In this document: positions 11,066 to 23,154 of the stretch, in pieces
How positions within the stretch are numbered: position 1 is the stretch's first letter
Layout: every line of letters begins with the position of its first letter
Assembly: GCA_023374025.1 (NCBI GenBank)
Contig: SIJG01000002.1
Location: forward strand, 4,222,383-4,286,382
Direction of reading: 5' to 3'
Length of the DNA stretch: 64,000 bases
Source of the DNA: Heterodera schachtii
Lineage: Eukaryota; Nematoda; Chromadorea; Rhabditida; Heteroderidae
The notes under the pieces: model-generated
The model's database searches: none
What the model saw: only the letters and a program-made list of their open reading frames with translations
What the model was told of the DNA's origin: nothing
Position numbers and translations under genes: made by a program

Positions 11066-11990
11066 GTGTTGACAACAACGAGGCGACTGGGGACGACTGA
11101 CTACTGTATGGGATGATGGATTACGGTGGATCTCTTAGTGGTACAAAAAGACAAAACCAAAACAAATGATCAGTGATCGGAGGTGAGAAGGAGAGATTAC
11201 TCACTCAGTTTATGCCACTCTCATTTTGTGTCCCATTGATTGTGCCGTGCCCGTCTTTCTCCCATGGCATTGTTTTTGTTCAGCCCCCGCCCCCTTTTTT
11301 TGCCATCATTTCACATTTTTCCAAATATTTTTATTATTTTTTTGCATTTCGCGCCTATTTTTTTGTAATCATTGGTATAATAAATAAATTTAATATTAAA
11401 ATGTAATTAATTATAAACATTCTCATTTTGGGCGAATGTTTATTTGAGAAAAAAAATGAAAATGAAAATGAAAATGAAAAATGAAAATGAAAATGGGAGA
11501 CGAAAGGGCGAAATTGAAAAATCAAATAAAAACAAATAAACAAAACGATAAAACGAAAAGAAAAACAATTTGAAGGAATGGCAAATAGTCAGAAGAGAAG
11601 AACTAATCCCATAAAATTTTCCATCATAAATTTGAACATTTTCAAAGATTTTTGCAAAATTGGCCCCAAAATGAGTTAGGAAATTTGATTAAAAATCGGC
11701 AAAAAACAAAAACAAAAAATCAAATTCACTTTCATTTTCATTTTCCGTTTTTATCATTTAAATATAGCAAATTGTTAGTTGTTTTCAAAAGTCCATTCAT
11801 TCACTGTTTTTGTGTTTTTGTTGCGCCATTTTTGGGCCAATTAAAAATAATCCCTCTTTTTCGCCCGTTTTTGCCCTCCCCCCATAATTTGCCATTTTAT
11901 TTACAGCGATTGAATTGGCCTATTATTTTTTATTTTCACAGTTTCAATAACATTTTTAGCAAAATATTTTTTCAAAATAAAAATTAAAAA
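11066..11990. other. Noncoding gap between the two secreted-protein genes
   Basis: No gene is seen. It includes TGATCAGTGATCGG near 11168, AATAAA-like words near 11377-11390 that could end the upstream transcript, a GAAAAT microsatellite, and ATTTTTAG at about 11952-11959, which could be a trans-splice acceptor for the next gene. Confidence 0.5.
11455..11496 (+). repeat. GAAAAT microsatellite
   Basis: About seven copies of the hexamer ATGAAA/GAAAAT run in tandem with one single-base slip. Confidence 0.8.
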
Positions 11991-12322
11991 ATGGCCAAAT
12001 TTGTCATTTTGGCCTTTCTGTTGGCTTCTCTCATTTTCGCGCAGTTTCTCCACCAATCTTCGGTAATTCATTTTAGAATTTAAAATTCGATTTAAAGGGA
12101 TTTTCCTTTTTTAATTTAAATTTCTTTAATTAATAAATTATTCAAATTCCAAAGGCGCTTTTCCGCGAGTGTTCGTCCGCGTGCGACAAAAAGGGGCTGA
12201 AGTGCGTGCGCGAGTGCCAAAGCTGCGTGAAGTCGGCCTGCAAAAGCACTTGCGGCGACAATTTGTCGGAGCCAAAGTGCACGGAATGTTACGACAAATC
12301 GCACGAATGTGCGCCAAAATAA
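11991..12322 (+). CDS. Small secreted ten-cysteine protein, two exons
   Basis: Exons 11991-12062 and 12155-12322 are joined by a GT-AG intron of 92 bases and encode 79 residues. Residues 1-17 (MAKFVILAFLLASLIFA) form a signal peptide. The mature part holds ten Cys spaced C-x3-C-x6-C-x3-C-x2-C-x4-C-x3-C-x8-C-x2-C-x6-C, rich in Lys, Ser and Glu, ending CAPK. The even Cys number and near-repeated CxxxC spacing suggest a compact disulfide fold. I do not recognise the family. Size, signal peptide and Cys content are typical of nematode secreted proteins, including gland effectors, but no effector family is identified. It follows the Ala/Pro-rich secreted gene on the same strand. Confidence 0.8.
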
Positions 12323-12448
12323 CGGAGGACGGAATGCCAAAATTTGAAATGGAAACGAATGACAATTAATTGAGGATGAGGAAAAGGAAGGAGCAAATTA
12401 ATCGGAATTAAATTTAATTATTTTTCGTATTTTAATTTGTGGAATTCA

Positions 12449-12454
12449 AATAAA
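12449..12454 (+). terminator. Polyadenylation signal AATAAA
   Basis: AATAAA lies 126 bases after the stop codon of the ten-cysteine gene. The position is plausible; the hexamer itself is common here. Confidence 0.4.
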
Positions 12455-13265
12455 ATGATTAAACAATTGACGATAAAGCGTCAAATCCTTCAGAAATAAT
12501 TTTAATTTCCCAATGATTAAATACAAATACTATCTAATAATATTTTGGTAAAAAAAAAGAATAATTAAAATTGAAATTCAATTTTATAATTTACAAATTA
12601 TTATTTCATGTTTTATTTCTTCAAAATGAATTAACAAAAATGTGAAATATTTATTGTTTTATGTACACACCGGGAAGATGGAAGTGACCTTGGAAAATTA
12701 CAAAAAAAAAAAAATGAAGAAAACAAATTATGGCAAATTTTGGCGTGCCAAATTTGAACACCAATCGGTCGGTCATTGTTCTGATCACTGCGACTGATCA
12801 TTTTTTGCTCTCTGATCAGTTGTGCCCTCTCTCTCTCTCTCCCTTTTTGCTTCTCTCCGCTCAGAGGTGCGTTTCCGGCGCGTCGTTGGCCAACACAATG
12901 CGCAGCGTTTCACTGATTCGGCGCCGAATCATTGTTCTGCGATCAGCCACTGTTGGCACAACACTATGCCAGAAAAGAAGCAAGACATTGTTTTGTGCAA
13001 ATTAATTTGATAGTGATAAAAACCCTAAAAAACGGGGGACGGGGAAATCTCAGAAAACGATTAGGGTAATTTCCAACTTCAGATCGAAGTCGATTCGGGA
13101 CCATATAATCAGAGATCGGGAGAGTGCCAAGGAAAGTGCTTTGGCTCGAAACATCGATCAAAATCTGAGCCCGATCAATCGGAAAACCGGGGACCGTTTT
13201 GAGTCAGGGAAAATGATTTGTCATTTTCTCTATTTTCAAATCAGGGACGAAAGTGGTGTTGGATG
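12455..13265. other. Intergenic DNA between convergent genes
   Basis: No gene is supported. Three TGATCA words cluster at 12782-12820, followed by a CT repeat. The minus-strand kinase gene ends at 13266, so this segment holds the 3' flanks of two converging genes. Confidence 0.5.
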
Positions 13266-16200
13266 TCACCTCATTTTGGCCGGTGTGAACACCAATTCGT
13301 GTCCTCCGATGGCCGCCGCCCGGGCACTCATTGAGGGGAAAGCGTCGTCCAAAATGAAAATGCCCGCTCTGCTGCTGGTGCCCTCCTCCGCCTCCAATGT
13401 GCACACGTCGGCCACCGTCCGACTCTGCTCCTGGTGACGCGACACGCGGAAAGTGCCCTCCTCCGCGTTGGACACATCTGAGAAAAGGCATTGACGGAAT
13501 TTGTGGGACAAGATTTAAGAAAGCAGGCCCGGGTCATATCGCTAACCAAAATGCCGCTGATCAATGCCACCCCTTAGGTCTCGGGTGTCGGCCCCCGCTG
13601 AGTTTTCAGAATTAAACTCACAGTCGAGAAAGCGCCAGTCCGGGCCCGGGTCGTACGGCAAAATTTGGTGTTCGCACATCATTTGCTGAATGTGCGGCCG
13701 CAGTTGGACAAGTTCCGTCTCCGCCTCCACATTTAACAGGCCAAGCTCAAAGCCTAAGTGAGGATATTTTCGGTAATGAGGGTAATTAAGGATTACAAAA
13801 TTAATTTAATTAATTGCTTTGCTTACCGGTGTCTTTCAGCCGTTCCACCGAGTCTCTGTACGTGTCGTAGTCGTGCCGGCCAACAACAACCACTGGCACG
13901 TCCAGCAACATTGTGCTGCTTGGCGGTGAGGCGGTTGCGCCCATGCCGCCGACGGCGGCACATGACGAAGCGAACGCGGCGGCGAACAAAGGGCCCTCGG
14001 GGCTTACGCTTGCCTAAGATAAGCTTGGCATTTTAAAATGATGTCAAACTTTTCGTCCACCATTCACCACCATACTCTGGAAGTGGCATGATGTCCCGTC
14101 AGCACAGTGCCGTTGGCAATTGCCGTCGTCGGCACTGTCGTCGCTGTGCCGCATCCGCCGACCGCACCTCCGGCCACGCTGCTGTTGGCACTGCTGTTTT
14201 GGCTGCTCTTGCGCCTGTTCTGCCCCATGGACACAATGTTGTTGCATGGCACAGAGCCGGGCGGACGCGCGAACTTTTCCCGGCGTAACATTGGCACTAA
14301 ACGAAACAGTGATGGGAGATAATCAAGGTAATTAACTGTTTAATGGCTTTACCTTTGTTGTGGAATGAAAGATGAATAAGCGATGGGCCGAGCAGACACG
14401 GCTCCTTAATTGAGAGAAGAGGGGGCTGATTTACCTCCAAATCGCAACTTTCGATCCCTAATTACTCCCGCCCCCAATTTGCCCCCTTTTCCATTTGTCC
14501 CTATTTGTCCCCTCTTTGTCCGTCTTTCCCCTATCCATTTGTCCCATTTTGACATTTGCCCTTCTTTGCCCATTTGTCCTTTTTGTGCATTTGTCTCTCT
14601 TTGCCTATTTGTTCCCATTTTGTCCATTTATCCTCCGTCTTTTCCCCTTTTTGTCCCTTTTGCTTACCCCGTCCACTTGCATCGGGATCGGCTTGCTCGT
14701 CTCAATGCGCACCTTTGAGCACTGCGCGATGCGCTCGCCTTTGCCGCCCATTTGGAGGGCGGCCAAAGTGGCGGTGGTGAAGCCGAGCACCTCAATTTTG
14801 CCATCACATGGCGACGGACGGGAGAACACTTCGCCACAGTTCTCCTCAAGAATGCCAAATTTATTTAGCCAAAATGCCATCGGCATATTTGCTAATACTC
14901 TTTGAATGCTTTTGCCAAAAACTATACTAATTAACATTAATCGCCTCACTTGAACTCCGTCGCCGGCACCCCACGGGACGGTGCCGCCGGCGTAGAAAGA
15001 GATGTTGTGGAACAGAATGCAGTGGAATTTGAACTCGCGAATTTTGGCGGTGATGTCCACCCCGTCACACTCCACATTAATGTACTCGGAAAGGTCCTAA
15101 AGGGATAAACAATTATGTATTTGGTTGGGTTCTGTAGTGCCATTTGTTCTGAGCCGTGCCAATCTCTCCCAATCGGTTCATTGAACGTGCCAAACGCTCC
15201 TACCCATCAAATTTGGATGTCACTGTTCTCCGACTGTGCCAACCCAGTCCTCCCCCATTCATGCCCAACTGATTTAGCTTAACCCCTTAAATTTGGATTT
15301 GTGCCAACCCCTCTTGGCGATTAATGGCAACTCGTACAATGGCAATCGTACAATAAAAATTTACAAAATAAAGCCTAAGCCAAACAAGTCTAAGCCTATG
15401 CCTAGTCTGAAGCTTAGGCCTAGCCTAAGCCATTGTACGAGTTCCCTTTTTGTGCGAGTGTTGTCATGACACCCTTCTTGAGCCGTGCCTATTCCTCCCC
15501 ACTCCCCCCTCGCCCGATGAATGCCGCCAACCACCTTCCATGTGCGCTTGAACAGGTCGATGGTGCCAAGGCCTCCGTAAGCGATGCGATTTTTGAAGCG
15601 CGAGTTGAGCATCTGCGGGTTGGCACTCCGTGACTGATGGAATTGAAGTGCGACATGTGCGTCCGCGCCGATGGAGAAGTAATTGTTCATCACCGACAGC
15701 GGCAGTTGGTTTTGCACGGCGTCCGCCGCTTCGCCGTTCGCCCCGACAGCCGCCGCCTCATCGGCCGAAGAAGCGGCGGTAGTGGCGGAGGCGGCAGCAA
15801 CAGTTTGTGCGGGTTGAACTGCTTGAAGAACGCCTCCTCCGCCGTCGACTGTTGGCGGTGATAGCAAAGGCAAATTGGCGGTGAGAGAAGCGCCTAACGA
15901 ATATTCCTTCTTATTCAGACATTAAAATTGCATAAATTTGTGGGTTTATTATTATATTTAGAGTCTGAAATTATTCATTTTTAGCGGTTTTTTAATTAAG
16001 TTCATTAAATGCACCATTTGCGCCTAATTCCTTTTTAAATGGAATGTTAATTTTAATTCGGAATATTAAAAAATTTAAATTTAAAAATAAATCAATTAAA
16101 ATTCCATTTTTTTTCCCAAATTTCCGTGCCGTCCCTCTCTCTCCCCCCGTGTCACCTGTTGCGTTTGTCGTCGTTGCCCCTCCATTTGTTTGTTGTTGCT

Positions 16201-19200
16201 GTTGGTGCTGTTCCGTTTTGACATCGCTTCCGTTGCTGCAATTGTCGTCACTTTTGTTTCCGCTGCTGCCGAGTGCCGTGGTCGTCTGCTGCTGTTGTTG
16301 TTCCGTTGTGCCATTGTTTGCTCCCGCGGCGGTCGTTGCAGCCGCCAATGGGCACACATCAATGCGCCATCTGATGAAGGGGCAAAACAAACATCAGTTT
16401 TCGGCAAGGCACCAACAGAGCGGCAAGAGGAAATCCGCGGCAATTTTTTTTTATCAATTTCGAGATTTAAGAATTTTTGCGAAATTTTATGCCGTGCCAT
16501 GCCTTTCTTTTCTCCCTCCCCCACATAAAGCCGTTTGTCTCCGATGGGTCATCATGTTCGTCCCCACCTGTCCAAATGGGTGATGCTGGTCTCCGTCTGA
16601 ATTGCAGCCAGCACTTCCGCCAACGGTTCGTCGCTGCTGAATGTGCCGCCCCAGCCCATGGCGCGCGACAAATCGTTGCCGGTGCCGAGCGGAAGCAGCG
16701 CAATGGGCGGGTAGGCGGGCCAGCCGAGCTGGTCGAGCGTGGACAGCACCCAGCCGACGGTGCCGTCCCCGCCGCACACCAAAATGCGCATGGAAGAGTG
16801 GATCTGATCGCAAATATGATGATCATTGATTGGATGAACCAGAATGATCAATATATATTGATCAAAATTTATGGAATTTTTAGAGTTTTGTCAATTAGAA
16901 AAACAACAAAGATGATTGATATAATCTATTATTTAATGAACAGATCAGTCAGAGTTAAAGCAAGGCTTTACCTTGCGGAACATGTCCAACCCGTACTTTG
17001 GACCGCGCATCACATTGACGTCGAACACCTGAAAGGCATCAAGAATTTATATAATATTACCAGAAATCAGACCCACAATGGTAAGAGCAAAAGCCTAATC
17101 TGACTAAATGATTTGTCAATAATTGATCATCATTAATTACTGCAATCAATCAGTCATCGAAAATTAGTGACCTTAGGATTTTAAATACATAAAAGCTTGG
17201 CAAATGGCCCTTTGTCTAGTCTGATCACTTTGAACATGCCCGATCATTTAGGCAATTCATTACCAATCACTGGCTAATGAAGACCAACCAAAACTGATTG
17301 TTGTACCAAATATATTCAAAATTGACAGCCATCCAAGGGCAAAAAAGGTGGGCCAAGCAATCAATCACCTGCCGCGGGTTCAACAACCAGCACAGCGTGT
17401 TCAAAGCCTTGGCCCCTTTGTTGCCGCCACTTTTCGGGTTGACGAACACCAGCAGCGGTTGGATGGGCAGCGGCTGCAGTTGGGCCGCGGTTGCCCAGCG
17501 GCTGTACGCGTTGGCGACGCCGTGCGCCTGCGCGGACGAACAGCGCGAGGCGGGCGGCGGCTTAACCACAAACGCACGGTATTTGCTGCGCCGTCGGGAC
17601 CGCTTCTGTGCCGCCGCGTCAGCGTATGCCAACACTGAAAAAGGCATTGATTTTATAAAATTAAATTTTGTATGCCAATTATTACTTCTTGAGCCGGTCG
17701 ATGGGTTGGCACTCCGTCGTCGCGGGGCTGACAGCCGAAGCAGCCAACCCGGGGGAAGGATCAGCTCGCGCAGCACGCCCCGGTCGCAGCGGTCGTCGAA
17801 GCGTGCCAGCGAGAAGCAGTGCCGCTTGTTGTGGTAGGAGCGCTTGCACCAGGAGCAGGTGATCGCGATCACTTCCTGCAGCAAACGGTTAATTAATAAA
17901 AATAAAAACATTTAGGCAAATAATTAATTAATTAGGACGACCAAAATGACAAAATGAAAATAATGTAATTCGAAAAAATAAGAAAATGCCATGCCTTTTC
18001 TCGGAACATCTTTTGCTGAAATGATTTGCCACAATGTGAGCATCGCCCCTCCAACCTCCACCGATGGACCTTTAAATTTAATTAATTATTTTATATATTT
18101 CTGGGCTTTTCAGTCTCGAGTTTAGGTTTCGGAACCTTGAAATTAAACAGCTTTGTTTTAAAATCTCGGCCTTTTTTCCTCTCGAGAAAAACACTCTCGA
18201 GTTTTCCTAATTTCCGTCTCGGTCATTGCTTTATATAAAACCAATCGTTTTCCCAAAGTGCAATTAATTAATTAACTAATTATTAATTAATTGTCCGTCC
18301 CCACCCAGTGGTGTTTGTTGTTGTTGCTACATGCTGTTATTGTTGTTGTGGTTGTGCTGTTGTTGCTCACCAATTCGTTGCCATTGTTCTGTTCGCTTTT
18401 GCTGTGCCTTTGTTTTCTGGCGGCCATTGACGACGGACTTTTGGCATTGGCATTGGCACTTTGTGCGCAGTCGCGAAAAGTCATTTTGCAGCTCAAATTC
18501 ATCTGCAATTTTTGGCTAATAATTTTTAATTTTTTAAGCTTCTTAGAGCTTTTAAAATTATAAAATATTTTAAAATTGTAATTTATGCAAAGTCATAATG
18601 ATCAATTAGTTAATTGATCATTTAAATGCTAATTGATTGTTTCCAATTGGCATGCCTTGGCCAGCAGTGGGAAGCATGCCGTGTGTGCCACAATGTGACA
18701 GCCGCTGCAGCGGCGCTTATCCCCCATCTTTTGGCAGTCCTTCTCGCCCAAATAGCATTCGGTGTCCACGGCGGACGAAGAAGCGGATGAAGCGGAGGAG
18801 GGCAGCCAAATGTGTTCAGAGGGACTCAACTGAAAGGAGCCAAAATGGCAGGGCGCTAATTGACCAATTAGGGAAAGCAATAAAACAATTAATTATTGTG
18901 TAAATAATCAACTAATTAATTAATAATTCCCAATTAATTAAGGAAACAATTAACTAAATTGGAGAAAAACATCAATTATCTAATGAATTAATAAATATAT
19001 TTCTGGTAAAAAATAAATATTTTTCATAATTTATTTTCTTCTAAATCAAATTTAATTTTATTTAAATTAAATTAAAAACTCAAAATCTGTCCACCTGTTC
19101 GTCCAGCCAATATCTGCTCGTCCTGTGCTTGCTGACCCGCTTCTGCTCCTGCTCCTGAATGGCTGCAGCTCGCTTCACCACGGGCGATTTGGCCAAAGCC

Positions 19201-22200
19201 CTTCTGAAGACAAAAAGGAAATAAACATAGTTTTATTTAATTTTAATAAAATTTAAATTAATCGGAGAGAGTGAGAGAAAGAGAAAGAAAATGGGATAAA
19301 GAAGTGAAAAGAAAAGAAAGAAAAGAAAAAGGATAAAAAGAATGAATAAGTGGAGTTTTGTAGTGCCTGAAAAGAATTTTGGGACTCCTAAAAATTAGTT
19401 TTAAAAATATTAGTTAAAATAATTAAATCATTTTTTTAATTTGTAGAAAATTACCTAAATATTTCGGACAGATGCTCAATTCGGCTTGGTCTGCGCAGGA
19501 TGAAGTCCGGCGAGCTGCTCGGGTCGTACGAACGCGAACGGATAGTGCGCGTCGAGTCGCCGCCAGGCGTAGAAACGCCTGACAAATGAGAAAAATTTAC
19601 AAGGGCCATTAGGGCAATTAAGGATTTGGTTTTCTAACGGAGTTTAATTGCCGAAATTTGTGTTTTATCTGCTTAGGCTATTGTCAAAATCAAGGGGCTT
19701 CTTGTCCAATGCAATTAGCATTATCTTATTCCGAATTAAAAATAGTTGGTAATTTTTAATTAAATGAATTGGAAATTATTCCTAAAAGTGAATTTTTGCA
19801 TTAAAAAATTAATTTAAAACTAATTTTAATTAAATCATGCTTTTCTTTTATTAATTAATTAGCCTCTAGCCGAAAGGAATTTAGCCATTTAATAATTGCA
19901 TTTTTGGCATTTTTTCCAAATGCTTCCGAATTTTGCCACTGCTTTTCCCCCGCCCCACCGGTTTTGCCGTTTATCAGTTCAACCATTTCCAAATCGGTGG
20001 TCGATTCGGCCATGCTCAAATTGCTTCCGCCGGCACCGGCGCCGACGCTCCACCGTTCGATGTCCCTTCTGAGCAGGCTCAAGTCCACGCTGTTGCTGCG
20101 CGGCGGTGCGTTCAAATCGCCGCCGCTGCCGATAATTGCCGCGGCGCTTATCGCAAATTCCAATGGCATTGCCGTGCCAACCAACGAACGGGCGGGCGAG
20201 GGAGCGGCGGATGCGGACGAGGAGGACGAGTTGGAGCAGTACAGCAGCAGCGAGTTGGAGCCGGAAGTACTGCCGCCACCGCCGCCGAACGGAGGGCCGC
20301 CGGGCGGCTTAAGCGTGTCCATGGGCGACCAAACGACGGCACCGGAGACAGAAGCGCAGTGAACATTCTGAAAGGGAAGAAGCTGATCAAAGGACCGATC
20401 ATCACAACAGAGGGCGAGTAATTGATCAAATTAGGAAAGAAAATTAACAAAACAATTAATTAATTTTGCAATGAAAATAATTAGTATAATATTACAAATA
20501 ATAATAAATTAAATTCAAATTAAAAAATTTGAAAAATCAAAATTTACGAATGTGTATAATCTCTCATTCTGCTGAACTGATCACTCACCGTGTTGACAGT
20601 GGAAAAATTAATGTCAATGGAAGAAAGGTCCTTGTCAAATTCGATGGAAGAAAGAGGCCTTAATTAATTAGTTTAATTTAATTTTAATTGCAACAATTAA
20701 TTTGAATTATATTTTAATTCGTTTTGCAATGTTTTCCATTCCGTTTGCCATGGCATTGTCCGTGCCGCTTTACCTGCCCAATTTGCCACAGCCCTCGCCG
20801 GTGCCATTGTCTTCGCGTCGCTTTTGCTGCGGCGGGTGCCGCCGTGGCGGTTTTTCCGCCGTCCCTTTGCCACCGGTGGCGGACGACGTCGTCCAAAATC
20901 CTTCGTCCGCACTTTCGGTCGGCGGAGTTTCTTCCGCGGAATTGTACGACGAAATGACAATGTCCGGCGTGCCAATGTTGCGACGGAGTTGCTGCTGCTG
21001 ATCATGCTCCTGGAGCGGGAAACAGCAGTGATCAATCAGAAGTGACCATTGATCAGATAAAGAGAGAATGTGAGTGATTTTGGTACAGTTATTATGAAAA
21101 GAACGCAAGTGATCGGCGGGGGAGAGAGAAGCGCGTTAAAAATGATCAGTGAGTGATCGGAGGGAAAGTAGGCGAAGGAGAAGCGATCAGAAGAGAGGGA
21201 GAGAGAGAAAGAGAGACGGAGAGAAGACGGTACGAAAAGTGATCAGGAAAAAAGTACCAAAGCACCAAATCAATTCTGAGTCTGTCTGATCAAAAACTGA
21301 TTGATCAATGGGTAAATTACGATCATTGATTAATCAAATGCGTGTGTCTGATCAAAAACGAATGATCACTGATCAACAACAGCTGTTCACTAACTGATCA
21401 CTTGGCTAACAGTACTATCTTCTGAGAGTCACCTGCTGGTGGTGTTGCCGCTCCGTCTCCACTTCCACGCGCACTGTCGTCGCCGTAAACGCTCGTCGGC
21501 GTGCCGTCGCTGGCAACGCCATTCCGTCGCCACTGTCAGCGCACTTTTTGCCGCTGTCGCTGCTGTTCAGCCGAATGGCCAGCTGTTTCACTGCGCATTC
21601 GATCTCCGTCCGCAGTGTGCTCGCGTGGTATTCCGCTTGCAAAACGCAGTGCAAACTAAGCGGGGCCGGGGCGATAATCAATTAATTAATGACAAACAAT
21701 TAAAAGTTAATGAGCCAGCGTCTGGATTGCCTTTATCCCGGGCACTTTTTGGGCCTAATCTCTAAGTTCCTGCCGAACTCAAATAAAAACGCCAATTTTC
21801 CAACAAAACTGACCAGTTCAATTCCAGTCCAATTTTCTCCGCTGTTCCGTTGGCCCCTTTCGGCAAACCACCGCTTTTCTTGCGCCGTTTCCCTTTCGGC
21901 TTCTTCTCCGAGTGTCCTCCTTTGGTCGGCATTATTTTCGCGGTCAAAAAGATTGACAGTTTCTTGTTTGTGTGTGCCAATCGTTCGGCACTTCCGTCCG
22001 AATGGATTCGGCCGCGGAGATCGGCAGCGGTGGCGCACTGAGTGCCGCCGGTGCCATCGGTGGTGAACAAAGGAGAGCGCGGTCTGCTGAATCGAGGAAA
22101 AAAAAGAGATTGATGCCAAATCCGGAAATAGAGCCGGGCACTGATCATTGAACAGACACACACAGTCAAATTGAAAGCATTGACCCGGGCAAAGGGATAA

Positions 22201-22885
22201 AGCCGATCACTGATTAAATCATAATTAACCCATCGGCTTGGTTTGTCCGGGAGGGATGAAGCTGATCACTACTGATCAGACACAATTAACCACCGGTTTG
22301 GTTTGTCCAAGACTGTGTATGTGATCAGCCCCACCGCCAAGTGCCATTCCCCCCTATCCCCTAAAGTCTGTCCCGCTTCGGCACACCTCAATTTGCGCTG
22401 TTGCTGTTCGCACTGTTGCGGGTCCCAGGACAAACTCGGGCCCAACAGCCTCCGTTTGTCCCGCTCATTCTGTGCCGCTTTTCTTCCTCCTCCCCCTCCT
22501 TCTGCGGTTGGCGTTGTTTTGCTGCGCTTCCTCGTCCTTTTCGAGCTGTTCCTCCTCCGACTGTTGCTGTTTTTGTTGTTTTCCTCCTCCTTTTTCCCCC
22601 CTTTTTCGTTCTCCCAATTTCCTTTTGCCTTTTTTCCTTTCTTTTTTTGCTCTTCCTTTTGTCCCTCTTCTTCTTCTTCCTCTTCCGCTTGGCCTTTCCC
22701 TTCCCTGTTCATCTGCTGCTGTTTCTGTTCCGTCTCGCCAAGTCCGTTTCCATTCCCGTTTTCATTGTTTTCCATGTCCGTTTTAAGCATTTTCTGGTTG
22801 TTATTTTTCTGGTAGTTTTTCAACGGATGCTCCGTGCTGTTGGCCCACATCCAATCCGGGGTGTTGCCCCCGCAATAGCCGTGAA
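13266..22885 (-). CDS. Diacylglycerol kinase, zeta/iota type (5' end unresolved)
   Basis: Phosphorylates diacylglycerol to phosphatidic acid. Exons from the 5' side: 22885-22387, 22086-21814, 21655-21433, 21009-20774, 20658-20589, 20367-19959, 19578-19455, 19203-19095, 18829-18656, 18502-18305, 18069-17995, 17875-17686, 17634-17369, 17028-16972, 16803-16568, 16370-16156, 15893-15535, 15096-14950, 14844-14668, 14404-14353, 14296-14076, 14013-13827, 13753-13622, 13477-13266. All phases agree and give 1,612 residues. A long Lys/Glu/Ser-rich N-terminal part precedes two C1 domains (EHIWLP; HHWVHRWRLEGRCSHCGK), a basic KRSRRRSKYR stretch, the catalytic domain (VNPKSGGNKG; GGDGT at about 978-982) and the accessory domain (LPLSVMNNYFSIG to VDGEPC). 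A Gln/Thr-rich insert follows LDRW. The protein stops after the region after the accessory domain, without the ankyrin repeats known from vertebrate zeta/iota enzymes. Two introns have GC donors (after 17995 and 18656). Confidence 0.93.
15326..15446 (-). mobile_element. TTAGGC-cored inverted-repeat element, copy 2
   Basis: Reverse orientation of the family. It starts GGCAACTCGTACAAT and ends ATTGTACGAGTTCCC; the interior reads as GCCTAAGC words (GCTTAGGC on the other strand). The flanking word TGTCATGACA lies at 15462-15471, about 15 bases outside the right end. The copy sits in a kinase intron (15097-15534). Confidence 0.75.
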
Positions 22886-23154
22886 CTAAATGCCAAATGC
22901 CAATTCAAATTGGAAAACGACCTGATTTAACATCGTCAATTTTAATTGGTCGGGGAAGGTGATTTGAAATTGAAACAAATATTGGATTTGACCAAATCCC
23001 AAATCTTTTTGGGACAAAAATGCCGAATCGGACCGAAAGCAGATGATTGATTTGTGGGGAATAAATGCCAAACTAATGAAATCGCTTCAATAGCAAAAAT
23101 GGACGGATTCTCGACCAACCCGAGAAGCATTACGCGAATTTGACTTATGCCCAC

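Noticed and set aside
10082..11078. Two long minus-strand frames of about 290 and 330 codons
   Set aside because: Antisense of the last Ala/Pro-rich exon; repetitive Gln/Val/Leu or Gly/Arg/Ser strings without splice or start support.
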